Notes under the pieces: generated by a model
The model's database searches: none
What the model saw: only the letters and a program-made list of their open reading frames with translations
What the model was told of the DNA's origin: nothing
Made by a program: the position numbers and the translations under genes
Origin: Galaxea fascicularis
Lineage: Eukaryota; Cnidaria; Anthozoa; Scleractinia; Euphylliidae
Reading direction: 5' to 3'
Assembly (NCBI GenBank): GCA_948470475.1
Contig: OX419336.1
Coordinates: forward strand, 2,826,235 to 2,890,234
Length of the DNA stretch: 64,000 nt
Shown here: positions 35,858 to 49,900 of the stretch, one piece after another
Layout of the letters: each line of letters opens with the position of its first letter
Position numbering within the stretch: position 1 is the first letter of the stretch

Positions 35858-37384
35858 TTATACATCAGAAGTCCTGATTTCACAATCAGGAACCGTTACT
35901 CCGTTAACAAGTAAATACGTTTGATTCCTTTCTTTATCGTGATAAGTGGAGAATTGTCCATGAAATGCAGCGATGTCTTCCAACTGCGTGTTTTTCTCTT
36001 CTTGTACGTCTTCACCGCAGACTTCCACATCATCCACGAACGATACACTTGGCTTGGCACATAGTTCTGGTAAACGCGAAGTGCAACCATCGGAGTTAAG
36101 GTTCTGGTTGCAACCAGTTCTCAGTGCATTGTTTTTGGAGGCGTTTCGTAGCGGGTAAAAATCAGCATAAGATGGCGGAGGGGTTGCAGGGAAGACTTGA
36201 TCACTAACCGAGCCTTTGTCTTCAGGTGTTTCAATGCCTCGTTCAACGCTGCCATCATCGCTTATGGATTCATGAACAACTTTTCCATTCATTTTCGTTT
36301 GGTCTTGATTCAAAAGAGGCTTTTTGTGTGACACCAGATCACCGTTCGGCGCATTTTCTTGTTTGCTTTTTCCACTGTTATCTCTCCGTAGAGAGTTGTT
36401 GTAAGGGTCACGTCGACTGCGAAAAGACATGTACGAGCTATCTGTGTCTAGGTAATTGACATAGTCCTTTCTGCACATTCGTCTAATGATATTCCTAAAG
36501 GCCACCTTGAAGGTGGGGTTGAGGAAGGCGTAGATAATGGGATTCAAACAGCTGTTCAAGTAGTGCAACCATTTAACAGCAGACCTTATGGCTGGTATGC
36601 TATCAATGTCTTTTCTACAGGACTCGCAGTACTGATACGGAAGTGAAGTCAGAAAGAAAGGAAGCCAACACACTAGAAATGCTCCAGTCACCACACTCAA
36701 ACTCCTTGCCGTTTTGAATTCATTAGTAAGACGTCTGCCGTGGCGGTTTGTGAAGCGAGATCTCATGACCACCACAGAAAGTATTCCTGCGTAGCAAAAC
36801 AGTATCACTATAAGTGGAACCAAAAAGCCAAACAAGAAGATCCCCAAATACTTCCACTCCTGATGAATCAGGAAGAGGCACGACGTCCCGACAGCGTGTA
36901 TCCACGTTGCCAAGATGACCCATTTACACGCCCCCGTGGTCATCTTGGTGTGGTGCACAAGAGGATGCCTTATGGCAAAGTAGCGGTCAATGGAGATGAA
37001 CATCAAGTTAGAGATGGATGAAATGGCACAGATGATGTCTATCATTGTCCAGACCAACGCGAATGTCTTTACATCGATTTCTGGTGGGTACATCCAGGTG
37101 GTGATCTCGCCAGCCAGCCAGATGGGTTCCGTGACGAATGCCACCATAATGTCACTGACAGCTAGGCTGAGTATGAACCAGTTCGTGACGCTCTTCCGGA
37201 TTCGCTGGAAAGTGTAGAAAGCAGCTATGACGAGGCCATTGCCGCACAGTGACAAAATAATCAGAGTCAGAATTGCTATAGAAGATATAACCTTGTGAGA
37301 TAAGCTGTTCTGTGGATATCCTGGTGGTCCCGGAGGGGGTCTGCTGATGCCTGAAGTGTTTAAGCTACTGTTGCCAACATCCAT
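35858..37384 (-). CDS. Class A (rhodopsin-like) GPCR, aminergic-type
   Basis: Single coding exon, 508 residues; ATG at 37384, stop TAA at 35860-35858. A strong splice acceptor (CTTTTTTCTCCTGACTCTTCTAG, ending at 37455 read on the minus strand) lies 70 nt upstream, so the 5' leader is probably spliced. The N-terminus has two N-glycosylation sequons (NSS, NTS). Seven hydrophobic segments are present with class A landmarks: GN in TM1, LAVSD in TM2, DRY (133-135), CWLPFF in TM6 and NPIIY in TM7. Aminergic marks are Asp3.32 (D116), Trp3.28, Trp7.40 and Tyr7.43. The usual TM3 Cys3.25 is Ala, and ECL2 is only about 8 residues with no Cys; ECL3 has CESC. TM5 has no serines at 5.42-5.46. The C-tail of about 200 residues has a possible palmitoylation Cys (RRMCRK). 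A biogenic-amine-like ligand is inferred, not shown. Confidence 0.92.
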   Translation of the reverse strand: MDVGNSSLNTSGISRPPPGPPGYPQNSLSHKVISSIAILTLIILSLCGNGLVIAAFYTFQRIRKSVTNWFILSLAVSDIMVAFVTEPIWLAGEITTWMYPPEIDVKTFALVWTMIDIICAISSISNLMFISIDRYFAIRHPLVHHTKMTTGACKWVILATWIHAVGTSCLFLIHQEWKYLGIFLFGFLVPLIVILFCYAGILSVVVMRSRFTNRHGRRLTNEFKTARSLSVVTGAFLVCWLPFFLTSLPYQYCESCRKDIDSIPAIRSAVKWLHYLNSCLNPIIYAFLNPTFKVAFRNIIRRMCRKDYVNYLDTDSSYMSFRSRRDPYNNSLRRDNSGKSKQENAPNGDLVSHKKPLLNQDQTKMNGKVVHESISDDGSVERGIETPEDKGSVSDQVFPATPPPSYADFYPLRNASKNNALRTGCNQNLNSDGCTSRLPELCAKPSVSFVDDVEVCGEDVQEEKNTQLEDIAAFHGQFSTYHDKERNQTYLLVNGVTVPDCEIRTSDV

Positions 37385-37454
37385 GATAAACAAATATTGA
37401 ATCCTAGAATGCTACGGCTATGTTGATTGTTCCAGCAGTGTTGCCTTGCGATCT
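37385..37454 (-). other. Predicted 5' untranslated part of the GPCR coding exon
   Basis: A long pyrimidine tract ending CTTCTAG on the minus strand makes a strong acceptor just upstream of the GPCR start codon. Donor-like GTAAGT sites on the same strand occur at about 42998-43005, 46620 and 47272. Any of these could end an upstream untranslated exon. Confidence 0.45.
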
Positions 37455-37755
37455 CTAGAAGAGTCAGGAGAAAAAAGATCAGTAAAATTGAATACCTATC
37501 GGGTGTGGCAACGACATTCAGCTGATGGTTTGTCCCACTTCATGCATTCACGTTAGAATATTAAGGTACATTTAATTGGGTGGCCTTAACTGAACAAATC
37601 ATACGCGGTCAAGGTGGGAGATTTCTCGCATATCGGAAAAGCATGGTATGAATCTAAAATATATTGAATTTGTATACTTGACCTGCAAAGAAATATTTTT
37701 GCCGTGGAAAACGACAATAAGTTTTCACAATGCGCTGGCGATAAGCAAAGTTCAA

Positions 37756-37964
37756 TCCTTTAACTCCCAGGAATGATTAACATTTAACTTCTCCTCACAA
37801 TTTCAATACATTATAAAGCAAACAGGTGGTGAGAATAGACAAATTTATCAGTCAGAGGGTGTTATCTTAATATAGGGCCAAATTCTCTTAAGTAATTTAA
37901 AAGGAAATGTATGGCAGCTGGAAGGGAGAATTGCTAATCAGATCTTGGGAATGAAAGGGTTAAA
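37756..37964. mobile_element. MITE-like repeat (copy 1 of family shared with 50532)
   Basis: Ends CCTTTAACTCCCAGGAATG and GGGAATGAAAGGGTTAA are near-inverted. The interior includes ACTTCTCCTCACAATTTC, CATTATAAAGCAAACAGGTG and GACAAATTTATCAGTC, matching the copy at 50532-50736 in reverse order and orientation. About 209 bp, no coding capacity. Confidence 0.8.
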
Positions 37965-40900
37965 ACAGCTTGAGCACTTCTGGAATGATCAATGACACAG
38001 TAAAGCTCAGCGAGTAATAAATCTGAGGTGTGGCACTCGTTACACAATGCCAAGGTATACAAGGTCGTTGTAACTCGTCTGCAGAAGCGAAGCAGAAAAG
38101 AATCTTCTACAATAAAACTAGAAGTCTTACAGCAGTTTGTTATCACAGGTGATAACATTTAGTCTAATTGAGCCAAGCTGTCCTGCTCAGAAATGGTGTC
38201 AGGTTCTATCAAACTTAATATACGTATTAACCCATCTTATATATATGTCATTTAATGCCAGTGCAACGAATATGAATTTGATCGCCGGGTTAAACTCGTA
38301 TTTGACACATTTTTGACATCCAGCGCTAAACAACAATTAATAACATATATCATTTTTTTATGCGTGACTTTTATTTAACGTGGTTGTTTTAAGGTTCTCG
38401 AGAAACATTTTTGGAAAGTCCAAGCTTCAGCTTTCGAGAGTAAGTAAATCATTATCAAAATGTTTCAGTACGAGTCTCAAGGACGTTTTATCTTGATCAT
38501 TGAATGACTGACTGTAGCATTCATCTGTTTTACCAGGAATGCTGAAAGGATTTTTTAGTGAGCAGAACTTGCATGACTAAGTAATGCAGTGGAGGCTGAT
38601 AGACCACTGAAAAATAGACTCGTATCAAGGAGACTATTCAGTTTTATTACTAAAGGTAAATGTACGAGGTAAATATACGAGGTAAGCCAAACGCTATTGC
38701 TTTTACCCATATTCTCTTCTTGGGGCCGGCTTGCAACTTTTGTATATAGATAAGATTAAAATTATTATATACTTTCGTCTTTAAATCATAGTGAAAACGA
38801 ACTTAAACAGGGTCCGTTTTAAGTTTCTTATGCCGTTCTAAGAGAATTTTTAGTGGTTTCGTGCAACGCGTATTTAGCTTGGCTTATCAGGGGCAAAACG
38901 GTGATTGTAGCTAAATTAAGGAACCTAGTTCTTCTTCTCAGTTAACCCTTGGGCTGAAATAATTGCAATTCAGTTCTTGCACACTCAAAAGCCAGTACAA
39001 AGTGAACTTTAAAGATGTTCACACTTTACGCCTGCATATCTTACGTAGCTTTTCACACCTTTTGCTTGATCACACTTGCAAACGACGTAAAACATAAATT
39101 AGACCAATCCAATTTTCTTTACATCAACACGACTCTCATTTGATACACATCACTAGAAATGGTCTTTGAGAGAGGGTTTTATTAATAATAGCCTCTCGGC
39201 AGTCTTAAAGATTTTTCGAGATAACACCCTTAACTTTAACAAAGCCTTATCTCTCAACCTGATTTCCGTTTATTTTCTGATAGCGTAAGGGGCCTCATTG
39301 ATGCTTTTCACCCCCTGTCTCGATATCAACCCAGTAGGGAATAACAATCTATTTTGGAACTTTTTCTGCTACAATGGATTTGAGTTGCATTTATTTTAGA
39401 GGTTCAACTGAAGCTCAGCAGGTGGGACATTCACGGCAGTAATTTCCCTAATGGATGTGCGTAAGATCTAGATAACAGTTTCCTGCTAACACAGCCATTA
39501 AACAGAGTTAAATATGGACCACGATATGGTCTACGATGCTAAAATGTCTTAATTTGTTTGTAAATAAGTCCTCGACTTTGACCATCGAAATTCTTATGAC
39601 TTTCCTTTTTCTTTCAACACTTTCGTTCGATTAAGTTACAGATATCGACACAGTATTGTTTTACAAGTACGCCATTTGTGTGCAATATTGCCATGAAAAC
39701 AGAATGATTAAGAAAGGCTTCTCGAAAGATCATGCCAGCGCACGTAAAATGCTGGGGTTAAATGTTACAGAAAATTAGTCAAGCGTAAAGGAATGACTTT
39801 AATTAACAGTAAAGATCCAGAAGAAATAACACAACAGACTGACTCACAAGAAATTTAGTTATAAGTCAGGTAAGGTCAGTAAAATTAGCCCCCATTTCTG
39901 TTTGGCAGACTCCGTGAGGTGAACTGTTTGCGTTTGGAGCATAACTATTTCAGCAGCCCCACATTCTGCGGTTAATATTGTTGATCAAGGATGGAGACAA
40001 AAAACAATTTTAAATACAATTGAACGATTTCTTTAACACTTTAAATGCTTGAGAGATGCATAATCCTATTTCTTGAGGAAACCTTCAAAACTTATCATTC
40101 AGTTTGGGATTTTTGTATTTCGTTGTTTCTTACGTGATGCATGCTTATGGTGCAATTCAGTTTCCACACCTTAAGTGTTTTTTGTGCGAATGAAAGACCA
40201 ACAGCAAAGACATAATACTGTAGCTGTAGAAATTTGTCGCTTGGTGCATCGCGTAAGAGTGAGGAATACAATTCTCCTTTAAATGTCAGTGCTCAGTATT
40301 ACAAAACAGCTCGGTACCGGACCAAAATACCTTGTTGACATAAAAATAACCCAAGAGTTATCTCGAAACTCAGAAGAGCTACTTCACGTACAGAACTTTA
40401 AGAGCATTTGGTTTTACATCAGGTGACTTGATGCTTTCATCGCATTTATCCGACATTCCTTTATCAGTTCCTCCTGACTTTTAATTTGCTGAGTCGTTTT
40501 CGCTGTTTCCGGCAAATCTCGTTTGCTGTGATAAGCACCGTATAAAGCGACTGATCATTTACAAGCTAAGTCCCAATTTATCACTAAAAGCAGCCCTAAT
40601 GGGTCTTATCGATCGGCGTACATTTAATAAGAAGTTTGCCAGTTCACAAACATCTACGAAGAGACTCTGTAGCCTCGATTGGTTCCAAATTAAATAAGCT
40701 AGTGAGTAAACGAATAACGAACGAAAAAACAACTAGTTAAAGTTTTTCTGGTCGGTGGTGAGCTGACTGGGCCATTGACAGCAGCAAATTTCTACTCTGA
40801 TATTCCAAATTGGTCGATGTTAAGAGGGCAGGCTAAAAATAATGACTAATGCTTAAATGCCATTTTATATATCCGGACTGCAGACTGAGGAATATCTGAA

Positions 40901-43900
40901 GTATGCCTGAGTTATTGTTAGTTTAATTACAGTGGAGTATAACTTGCAAAAAGCTGTGATCACCTTTTTTCTTTATCACTGTTGGTTTTTAAATTTGTTA
41001 TCAAATCATGTGAATCCCTGAACAAACAACAGTAACAAACAACAGCCAACCAAGTCAACCAGTAGAACGAATTGGGCACGGGCATGCACTGAATGAGATG
41101 GCGAAGATGACAGAGTACAGTTAAACAACATGATTAATGGCAAGTTATCTTTACTCGATATCAAATTAAAATGCTAGCTGGATCAATAACAAAAAAGGAG
41201 TTTAAAAAAAGTGTTTTTTATTCCCCATGTTCTGTGTTTTATAACAAGTCGGAAAACGCTCCTTGATGTCATACAAGGTTAACTCTGCAAATGTTTCTTT
41301 AAAAGGTGAGTTTTTTTAGTGTGTACCTAAGAAATAACTATCTTACGCCAATAATACTCGTGCATTGACGCATGGTTACGCCTGGCGTAAACGTGAGAGA
41401 TTACTATCAAAAGAGGCACCGCAATTTTAGAGAGGACAAATAAACATAATGAGGAGAGCGTTTCTAACGGACTGCTTGTTTGCATTGATCGATTTGCTTG
41501 TCAGACGAGACCTATGATTGGTCAATTACTCAAAGAACGTGCTTCATGGATTAAACATAAAAGAGGATTCTGTTTCACGGACAGACGGATTCGAAACGCT
41601 CAAACTGGCATCCTGTAATGGTGTTTAAGATGTTTTTACTTATTTTTGTTTTCTCCGCCTAGGAAGATGTGAATTTCTTGAGTTTAGAAGTCCAGTCTTG
41701 TTATCTTTCTGCGGAAACAAATGGACTTTCTCTTTGTACCGACGCTTGTTATCAGTTACCTTAAAAGGCGGTGCATTGCCCCTGATACTTTTGTTAGGCA
41801 ACAATTGATGTATTCACGTACACAACACGATCAGGTGTTTCTTGAAATGTAATTCTTTGTTCACACTTTTCCGGCTACATCTTAACGAGAAGTTACGCCG
41901 TGGTCTTTGCCAAAGCAACTCATATGTAGCAACTGAACCATCTTTGAACAGAGGAATTAGTAAGCGGAACTCTGACAAAGATAATTATGCAATTAAATTC
42001 AAAGTTGCTTTGTTAGAAAAGTCGGTATTTTTCGTGTCTCCTTTATTGGTGATTAATAACCCTCTCAGCATGCTAGCGACTTGACGGTGTATTGAAAGTA
42101 AATCATCACATGTTTGTAGAATGTATATTTTGACGATGGTGTTCTACACTGAACCCAACACTGTTTGCGTAACGAGAGACAATCTAGTCAGCCCTGGCAT
42201 AGCTGGTACATGAAAATGTTTAGATTGAAATTGGAGACGTCTCCGGTTGAAAAACAAGTGTTGTTTTGTAAAGTTAAAATCCTCGGCTTGCCGAAAAGTA
42301 CGAAAACTTTAAAAGCTGGCTTAGAGTTCTTTTACGAATCCTGCACTGACAAAATCGCCGAAATATTGATTGTGGAGCAATCATGCTGAAAATATTGAAA
42401 GAACAAAAATTGATTTCACCCTGGGGTACACTTAAAACTCCATCAGAAGCAAGTGGAATGGTGCATGTATATTAATTTTATTACTGGCCAGCTTTGCCTG
42501 TTTTAACTTGCAACTTTCATATCTGAAATAACTGATTTTAAATCATCGGTGGAATTTCCCGAAATACCTCCTTTCGTTGAAGACTTAAGCTGTAAGTGGC
42601 GCAAAACTTCGCGCGTGTCGTGGTTAATGGCCGTTTGAACGAATCTATCAGAACTTATATCCTGTGACCTCCACTTGATGTGGTTTTTCCTTTATTGGGG
42701 TTAAACTGACTGCTGGAGAAGAATAAACATCCGCTTCCTTCCAACGGCAAGTTGCAAACGATCTCTTGACCTAACGTAAACTCCTTAACCAAAAACACTT
42801 GTGTAGTTAGTAAGGGCTGACTGCGAACCTCGAGAATTTCTAAACCAGCTTAATCTAAACAAGATGCCTTTCAATTCATGCAGTGGCTTCTTGCATGTTT
42901 TTAGTTATTCAAAATCAACACTCAGTAAGCGGCAGCAAGTATTCAAGATGACAGGAAAGAAAATGTGTTCGTCAAACGTAAAGTTCTACGCGTTTTGAAA
43001 CTTACCTTCTGTTAGAAAACCATTCACGTTTTGTCTCTTTTCCGAGTTCTTACGGCCCAGTTGCAAATCGCGAGGTAACTCATTCAAAGCTTGATTGTAC
43101 CTCGTCAGAACTCCCTTCGCGACAGATCCAAAGTTGACCCTCGCAGCTTGAGGGATCAAACCTTGTCTATGAAAATGTTTGCATATTTTGTTTTCTCCTC
43201 TGTGTTCGAGTTCAAAGTGAGAAACGTCGACCAGCCACACCAAGGTGTTCTCTTTCTATGTTTCAGTGAACGAAAAGCTTAACTCGGTTACGCTGACAAC
43301 AATGATGACTCGTCTTCCTTTTTCATATGAAAGTGTTGTTTCTTGGCCAAATTAGACAACTGCGAAGCGTATCCAACTATGAAGAACAGGGTTCAGACGT
43401 CATCTGAAATTTAGATAAACAATGAAATCGCCCGGAGCGGAATCATAGACTAACCTCACCTATTAGACTTTCTTGAGCTGATCAAAATGGCTTGAGCAGT
43501 CAGGAGAATTGAAGAGCTTTGTTTGACTTCGTATCAAGATCAAATCTGAATCAACCTCTCATCTCAGTGAGAAAAATATCATTATAAGAAACCATAAAGA
43601 GAGTTAAGACACTGTTGACGGAAATGAAAACAAAATGGCCGTTTTATGTAACCAGCTGAGGGTCGAATTATTCGTGGTTTTCCGGTGAAAAACCTCTGAC
43701 TGTGGTGAAAAAAAAGAGACGCTAAATTAATGCAAACCTAACGTAATAGTCGTTACTAAAGAATAGGAACAGAAAGACTCACTTCTCTTGGGACTATCAC
43801 TTACGAAGTGCTTCTGTTAAGGTTGATTGAATTTGGACAACATAAAGAAGAACTGTAAATTGCGACGTCGTGTGGCTTCTTATCAGTTTGTGAAGATATT

Positions 43901-46900
43901 TGTGGCATTCAAACAAACATTTTTGAAAAGGAAAAACAATTATCGTTTATAATCCGCTTTATAAGCTTCTATGAAAGCTCGTGTTGGCTTTGTTAAGTTA
44001 AAACAACACCTTTCGCGCTAGTGTTTACCCAAGGTTTTCGTAATATCTCAATTAGTTGATATTCAGGTTTGAAAGCGTCTTTCTTAATCTTTCAGACGGA
44101 GAAATGAGTAATCTAAACAATAGCGGCTGCCAGTGGGCATGCAGTGATATACATGATATTGAAAAGGTGTTTCACCTTGGAAATGCAGAGGTCAGGGAAA
44201 ACAATGACGGAAAACGGGAAAACAGTTACAGAGAAAGTCTTTGAAATAAATGTCAGTCCTTGCTTTCGTGTGACCGATAAATATCTGGACCTGACAACCA
44301 CCATAACTATATGACGATAAAGGGGTGGGGTAACATTGAATAAGGTTCTGTTGCAGGTCCGGAAAATCAGCAAGATCATTTCAATTTGATGTACCCTTGC
44401 GAGATCAAAGGGACTATATCATCTGCAATTTTCTGTCTTTGGGCCGGAATGCGGGTCATGGATAACAATCTGACTATGAGCGCCAGTTTCCAAATGCAAA
44501 ATTGTCGTAGAACCCCAACAGAAACACATGCATTTAAGTTGATCAGCTCTTGAAAGGAGAGAAAAGCACATACGGTTAGCGACGGTTGATACTCGAAAAA
44601 CAGAGACCGCCGTTTTTTTCTTTTTTTCAGTTGCAATCTTTCACCATCACATTTCAATGCATTAGTAGAGTACATATTTATATAAACAGAACGGTTATTT
44701 TGGGTTTCCATCTGTACAAACATCTCTTCTGGATTATTAAGGTAGCACAGAAAATTCGTGAGCCCGAGCACGCGCAAAAACATATGCAGATATAGAATCG
44801 CAAACATTGTTACTTTTTGTCAGACCTGATAAGCCTTGAGCCCTTTTGAGAATGATCCTCAAGAATTCCCTAACTTTTCGAATTCTCCCATCTTTAAACC
44901 GCGGTGGCGGCAAATACAAACCTGTGACAGCATCGACCAGCGTTCATTTCCCACAGATCTGTCGTTTCAGTAACAAGATAAAGAAGGGTTGGAGAAGCCG
45001 ATTAAATTCCTGTTGTAGTAACATTTTTGTGAAAGGAATTAAGTTAACGTACATCAAATCTCATACAAATTTGCAAACATCACGCATGAAAGTTAACAAT
45101 AATGGAGGACCGAAAAGTATAATAATCACTTATTTCTATTTGGAGATTGAATCCAAACTGCACTTGGACATCAGTAATTTGGTCCCTTTTAACAGTAAAT
45201 CACTTTTTAAGCGTTGGATTTTTTGACAGAGTAACTTTTCATCGCTGAGCACATGTCTTCGTTCACAGCTGAACGCATTTGAACTGTGTAATAATCTTTA
45301 ATTTCAATTTACCTATTCTTGTTGTTAATTGAGCGAATAAGGATACCATCTGTTTAACATACGATATTACACCCACCATATCTAGATCTCCACTACTAAA
45401 ATTTCATTGCTATCTTAGTGAAAACTTTCTTTCGCATCGTAAGTTTAAGATACAACATTGCTAAAAATAAAGCTACTCTTCAGCGTACAGGCGTATATCC
45501 GCGTTTGTGCAAAATGTACCCTAGAAAGAATCTTTCTGGCCGGTCAGACTACATATGAGCTCTTCTAGGTTTTGGAATAAACAACATAGACAAATGTGGA
45601 ATAATTAGCTTTGTGTTTGTCAGCAATAATTGCCCAATGAGCATACTGTTTTCATGATGTGGCAGATTCCTCTCTGCGATAAATGCTTGTGCTTATAGTA
45701 ACATAAATGCTTTCAGCCCGGCGGACGTTCCAAACTTATATAAGACAAAACAGTTGATCAAACAGCGAAGTTTTCTCTGAAACTGTTATTAAACTGATAC
45801 CGCTGAGCTGATTGATGAGAAAGAAACTTCAACATAGAATTGAAATACCAGCAAATCAACAAAAAAAAAATAAAGTACAGAATGTATTACCGAGCAAACA
45901 ACAACCTTTATGTTGGGATAGATGTACAATCAAATTGTACGCTGGGAGTTTACATTCCACACGGGCAAAGTCGGGGAAATCTTTCAACGCACGCAGTTTT
46001 GCCTCGATTTCTCGTAAATATATCGATCGTAATTCTCTCCATGTCTTTCATCCAGTCCTGTCTGGGGCGCAACACATATGATAAAGGGGTTAACGGAGAT
46101 GGATAGCTATTTCAGACTAGAAATAGAAGTGACTCTGGTTGAGGTTTCTTCGTTTCATGTCACGGGCTGCGAAGATCTCTTAGCTTAAAGCGAAAACGTA
46201 AGAAATTCACTAAGTTGCCTAGCGAGTTTAAATTTGTACGCTACTTTCTTGTTCTGGCGTTAATTTTAATAGGATTTTATATTTATTGTCAGTTTAACAC
46301 GTTGAAGTATGAAAGACAGAATACACGCGTTTCTTTGCGGGCGATTCGCCGTAAAGGCTATCTGTCGGGGGCAGCACTTGATTGCTGAATTCCTCGTTAA
46401 ACTTATTTTAAGTAGAAAGCTCTCTAACAAAGGAGCAACTCTTTTAGGACGATATATACATTTGTAACCTGACATTTAGAAGATTGTGAACAGCTTGTGC
46501 AGATGGCCTGGCTATTTATAGTTCAATGAAACGATTGCTCTTAATGGCAAGTTGTGCAGTGAAATGTTTGTGTGGTCAAATGAGAATGTTACTACTGGCA
46601 ATAGTTAACCAAAGCTGACTTACCAATAGATAGGCATCATCATCTTGAAAAATAGTTTAACTCTTTTAAAAAGTTACAAACTAAGAAAAATTCAATCTTC
46701 CTTGGCGCGGAGACTTCATAGTTGCCGGCAAGCCAGTTTCTGGCCCAATAACAAAATTATTAACCACTTGTTGTTTAACTTCGTTGGCATTGAATATCCA
46801 ATAATAAATTGGCGCATACCAACCATCAATAGGGAACAATCAGTACTGACATCAATATAATTTTAATAGCTTTGATAAACCGTCTGGAAAAACGATCAGG

Positions 46901-49900
46901 CACAGTGAGAAAATGGTTAACGCAACACTCCAAAACCGGTGAATCCAGGCACACAAAACGAGGAGATTATTAAATCTCTTTCATTCCTTCATTGTGCGAA
47001 ATTAAAAGGTGACAGCGCGATAATTCGACCAGTCAAATGTTTTTCGCAGCAAATGCGATATTCCTGCGGAGTTGGGGTTCGAACCGGTGTTTTGATTTCA
47101 GATTTATATTTGATGCGTTCTGTAAATTGTTTGTTTTTGATCGGAAACCGAAAGGCAAAGAAAAAAGGGTGCTCGTTTCTCTGAAACCTGACGGGTCGTT
47201 ACACATCGAGAAGTGCATGAAACGAAAGCCAAATGCAAACTCTGCTTGTTAATAAGGCTATGAACTACTACTTACCTTTGTATTCTATGCCAGAGTGTTT
47301 CAGCGACCTCAAGCCAACACCTTCGCTGTATAAAGATAACGACTGTCCTTGTTAGCCTTTTCTTTCAGTTTGTTTCTGACAACACACGCCTCTTTGGTTA
47401 GCTCTAATTACGACTCTGCGACCCGTAAAACCTGAAGGCAGAAATGACTGTTATGAATTGAACTTTCAATTACGTCTCGCAGAACATCTGAAATTCTCTT
47501 GGGACGTGACTTACTGTTATATCACAGCTGTAAACACATGCCGTCAGTGGTCATGGGTTAAAATGAAATGAAACGCAAGAAGCGATGCCGACCCACCTGG
47601 AAATGACTAACATGTGTTTCGGTATCACTAGGGGTGTTTTTCAAAGTGCTTTCTCTCGTCATCAAAATATCCTTTCAACTTCTGTGATCAGTGATTTGGA
47701 AAAAGTGTCATTTTTCGAGGGCATGAAGTATTTCAACCGACTGTTTATGAGTCGGTTGCGCTGTGCATTGTTGTAGCTCTCTTTTTCTTGCTCTTTATAA
47801 TTATCACATTTTCAGCCAATCAAAGAACGGAAAAGGGAAATAGCGTTGTAATCGCTCTGTCAATTTGTGGAATGTAAATGAGTGATCAATGAAATTTGAG
47901 TAAGTCTAAGTTGTCCTATTAATGATGACAGCCAAGCATTGTTCCAGTCCTCGGTAGCTGAGCTTTCAAGGCAGCTCATGTGGTTAGTTATACAGACATT
48001 GACTTTGTCCAATGATCCTCAGTCACTGTTGTCCAATGCCCCTTTTGAATTTCAGCGTTGGAAAATTTCAAAATAAATCATGTTAAGTGGCAAAAAAGAC
48101 TGGAAGTCATAGATTCAAGAGCCAGTAATCGCTTATCTTGAAAAAAAAAAAAGCATGAACAGGGGATGTATGGGAATAGGCGGGGGAATTAAGTAGGCGG
48201 GGGAAGGGGCTTAAATAAGCGTCCCTGGATAATAGGATATTGAAAATCTTCAAGGCCCAAGGACTGTTTGAGGTAATTTTTAATACCCGTACACGTTCAC
48301 AAATTTAAGGTGAAATGGACCACTGGGAAAAGTGGGTCGGTATTATTGGGAAATCCACCTCCCTCTGCCAATTGAACCCGATGGACTCTTCTAATGTATA
48401 ATAAATGCAGGCGATACCACGGCCTTGCTTTGTAAACAATGCCCTCGCAATATAATCGTACTCCCCGTTTTGCCCTGTGCTGATAACCGTAAACTGAATA
48501 ATCGCTTGGCCACTCGAGTCATTATACGGGTAGACGCAGATAGAAAGTTAACAGTAGGGGACTGATAAAACTCAAAAAAGGGAAGGTTATCATTGTGTCC
48601 AGCTTAAGGAAGGGTAGTTTCTTTATAGAGTTTCAATAAAACCTTCTGCAGCCGTAAGCTGAAGGTAGGACACTTGCAGTCTTTTTCCACGTTTGAATTT
48701 TTACCGTTGAAGTCGAGAAAACGTCCGGCACTTTCTATGCGTCATAATTCTGAGTCATTTTAACATATCCCGTAAATCCAGTCCGCTTGACAAATTTCTA
48801 TATGTGGTCAATTTTCTTCGTCACTAATACAAATCCAGGCTGTTATCGAAATTAATGAGGCTTAAAATTCCTTTTTCAAGTTTTATCAGTTACTCCAGAG
48901 TATTCCACAAGTATGCAGTAAGCCTAACGACTGGAAAATGAACTGTGGTTTCATCGGCTTTTTTAACACAGGAAATTCGCTGACCTTTACGAAATTTATT
49001 CTTAAGTGCCCCTTTTTACGCCTCAGCCATTTGCATTTTTTGGGAATATCCAGCTGATTTCAATGAACTTATGTTAAGTTTTCCAAAACTAAGGTGCTGC
49101 TTTTTCTCGAACATCACATTAATATAAGTGCTATAGGTTTATAATCCTTTTGCCAAGAGGCAAGAGGATTAGCAGCGTTCATCTGTTCATTTATGTTTCA
49201 AGCTTCATAACACGCCTCCATTAATTGAAATCCTATTAGTGGTAATTCAGGATAAAGTTGCATGGAGCCTAGTTAGGGCACGATTTTTCTGCCCACAACA
49301 CGCAAACATCTTGGCAATTTCCTGACTCTACATCCGGGGAAACGTGCCTATTTTGCACGAATTTTCGCTTCCAAGGAAATGTTCAAACCGCAGTGAATAG
49401 TTGATTAGTAAAACAAACATACAATTACGCAACTAATGATTCCTTCATAACTGAAAAAATATCGTGAAATAGCCTTTAGAAAAAGACAGTGGGCTTTCCC
49501 CCTCTTTTTCTGTTTAGATCACTTCTTATTTAACAATCATTCCACAAGCGCGCGTTTCTTATGAGATAGGGAGCTTTAGCTAAGAGGACTTTAACGGCAA
49601 CGAGAACGCCACAAAACAATAGGCGTAATGACCAAAAACAATCGCTCTGCACGTGCGTTTTACAGTTTTGTACATTTCGTTGCCGTCCTCTACAAAAAAA
49701 CAACAACGTCAAATGCCCAAATTTTCTCGAGAATGTGAACGCATGACGGTAAATTTCTTTCTTTTTTCTCACTTTAACGCCGTTCATAGAAAGTTAGACC
49801 CTAGACAGTTCCTCAACATTTTCCATATTAAACAAATTGAGATAATCGCGAAAGAGTTAGAAAACCGATAAGTCGTATTTTGGAATGACGTTTTCGTTAC

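Noticed and set aside
44376..44807. 143-codon minus-strand open frame
   Set aside because: Composition looks random (many Leu, Ile, Cys without motifs) and there are no neighbouring exons.
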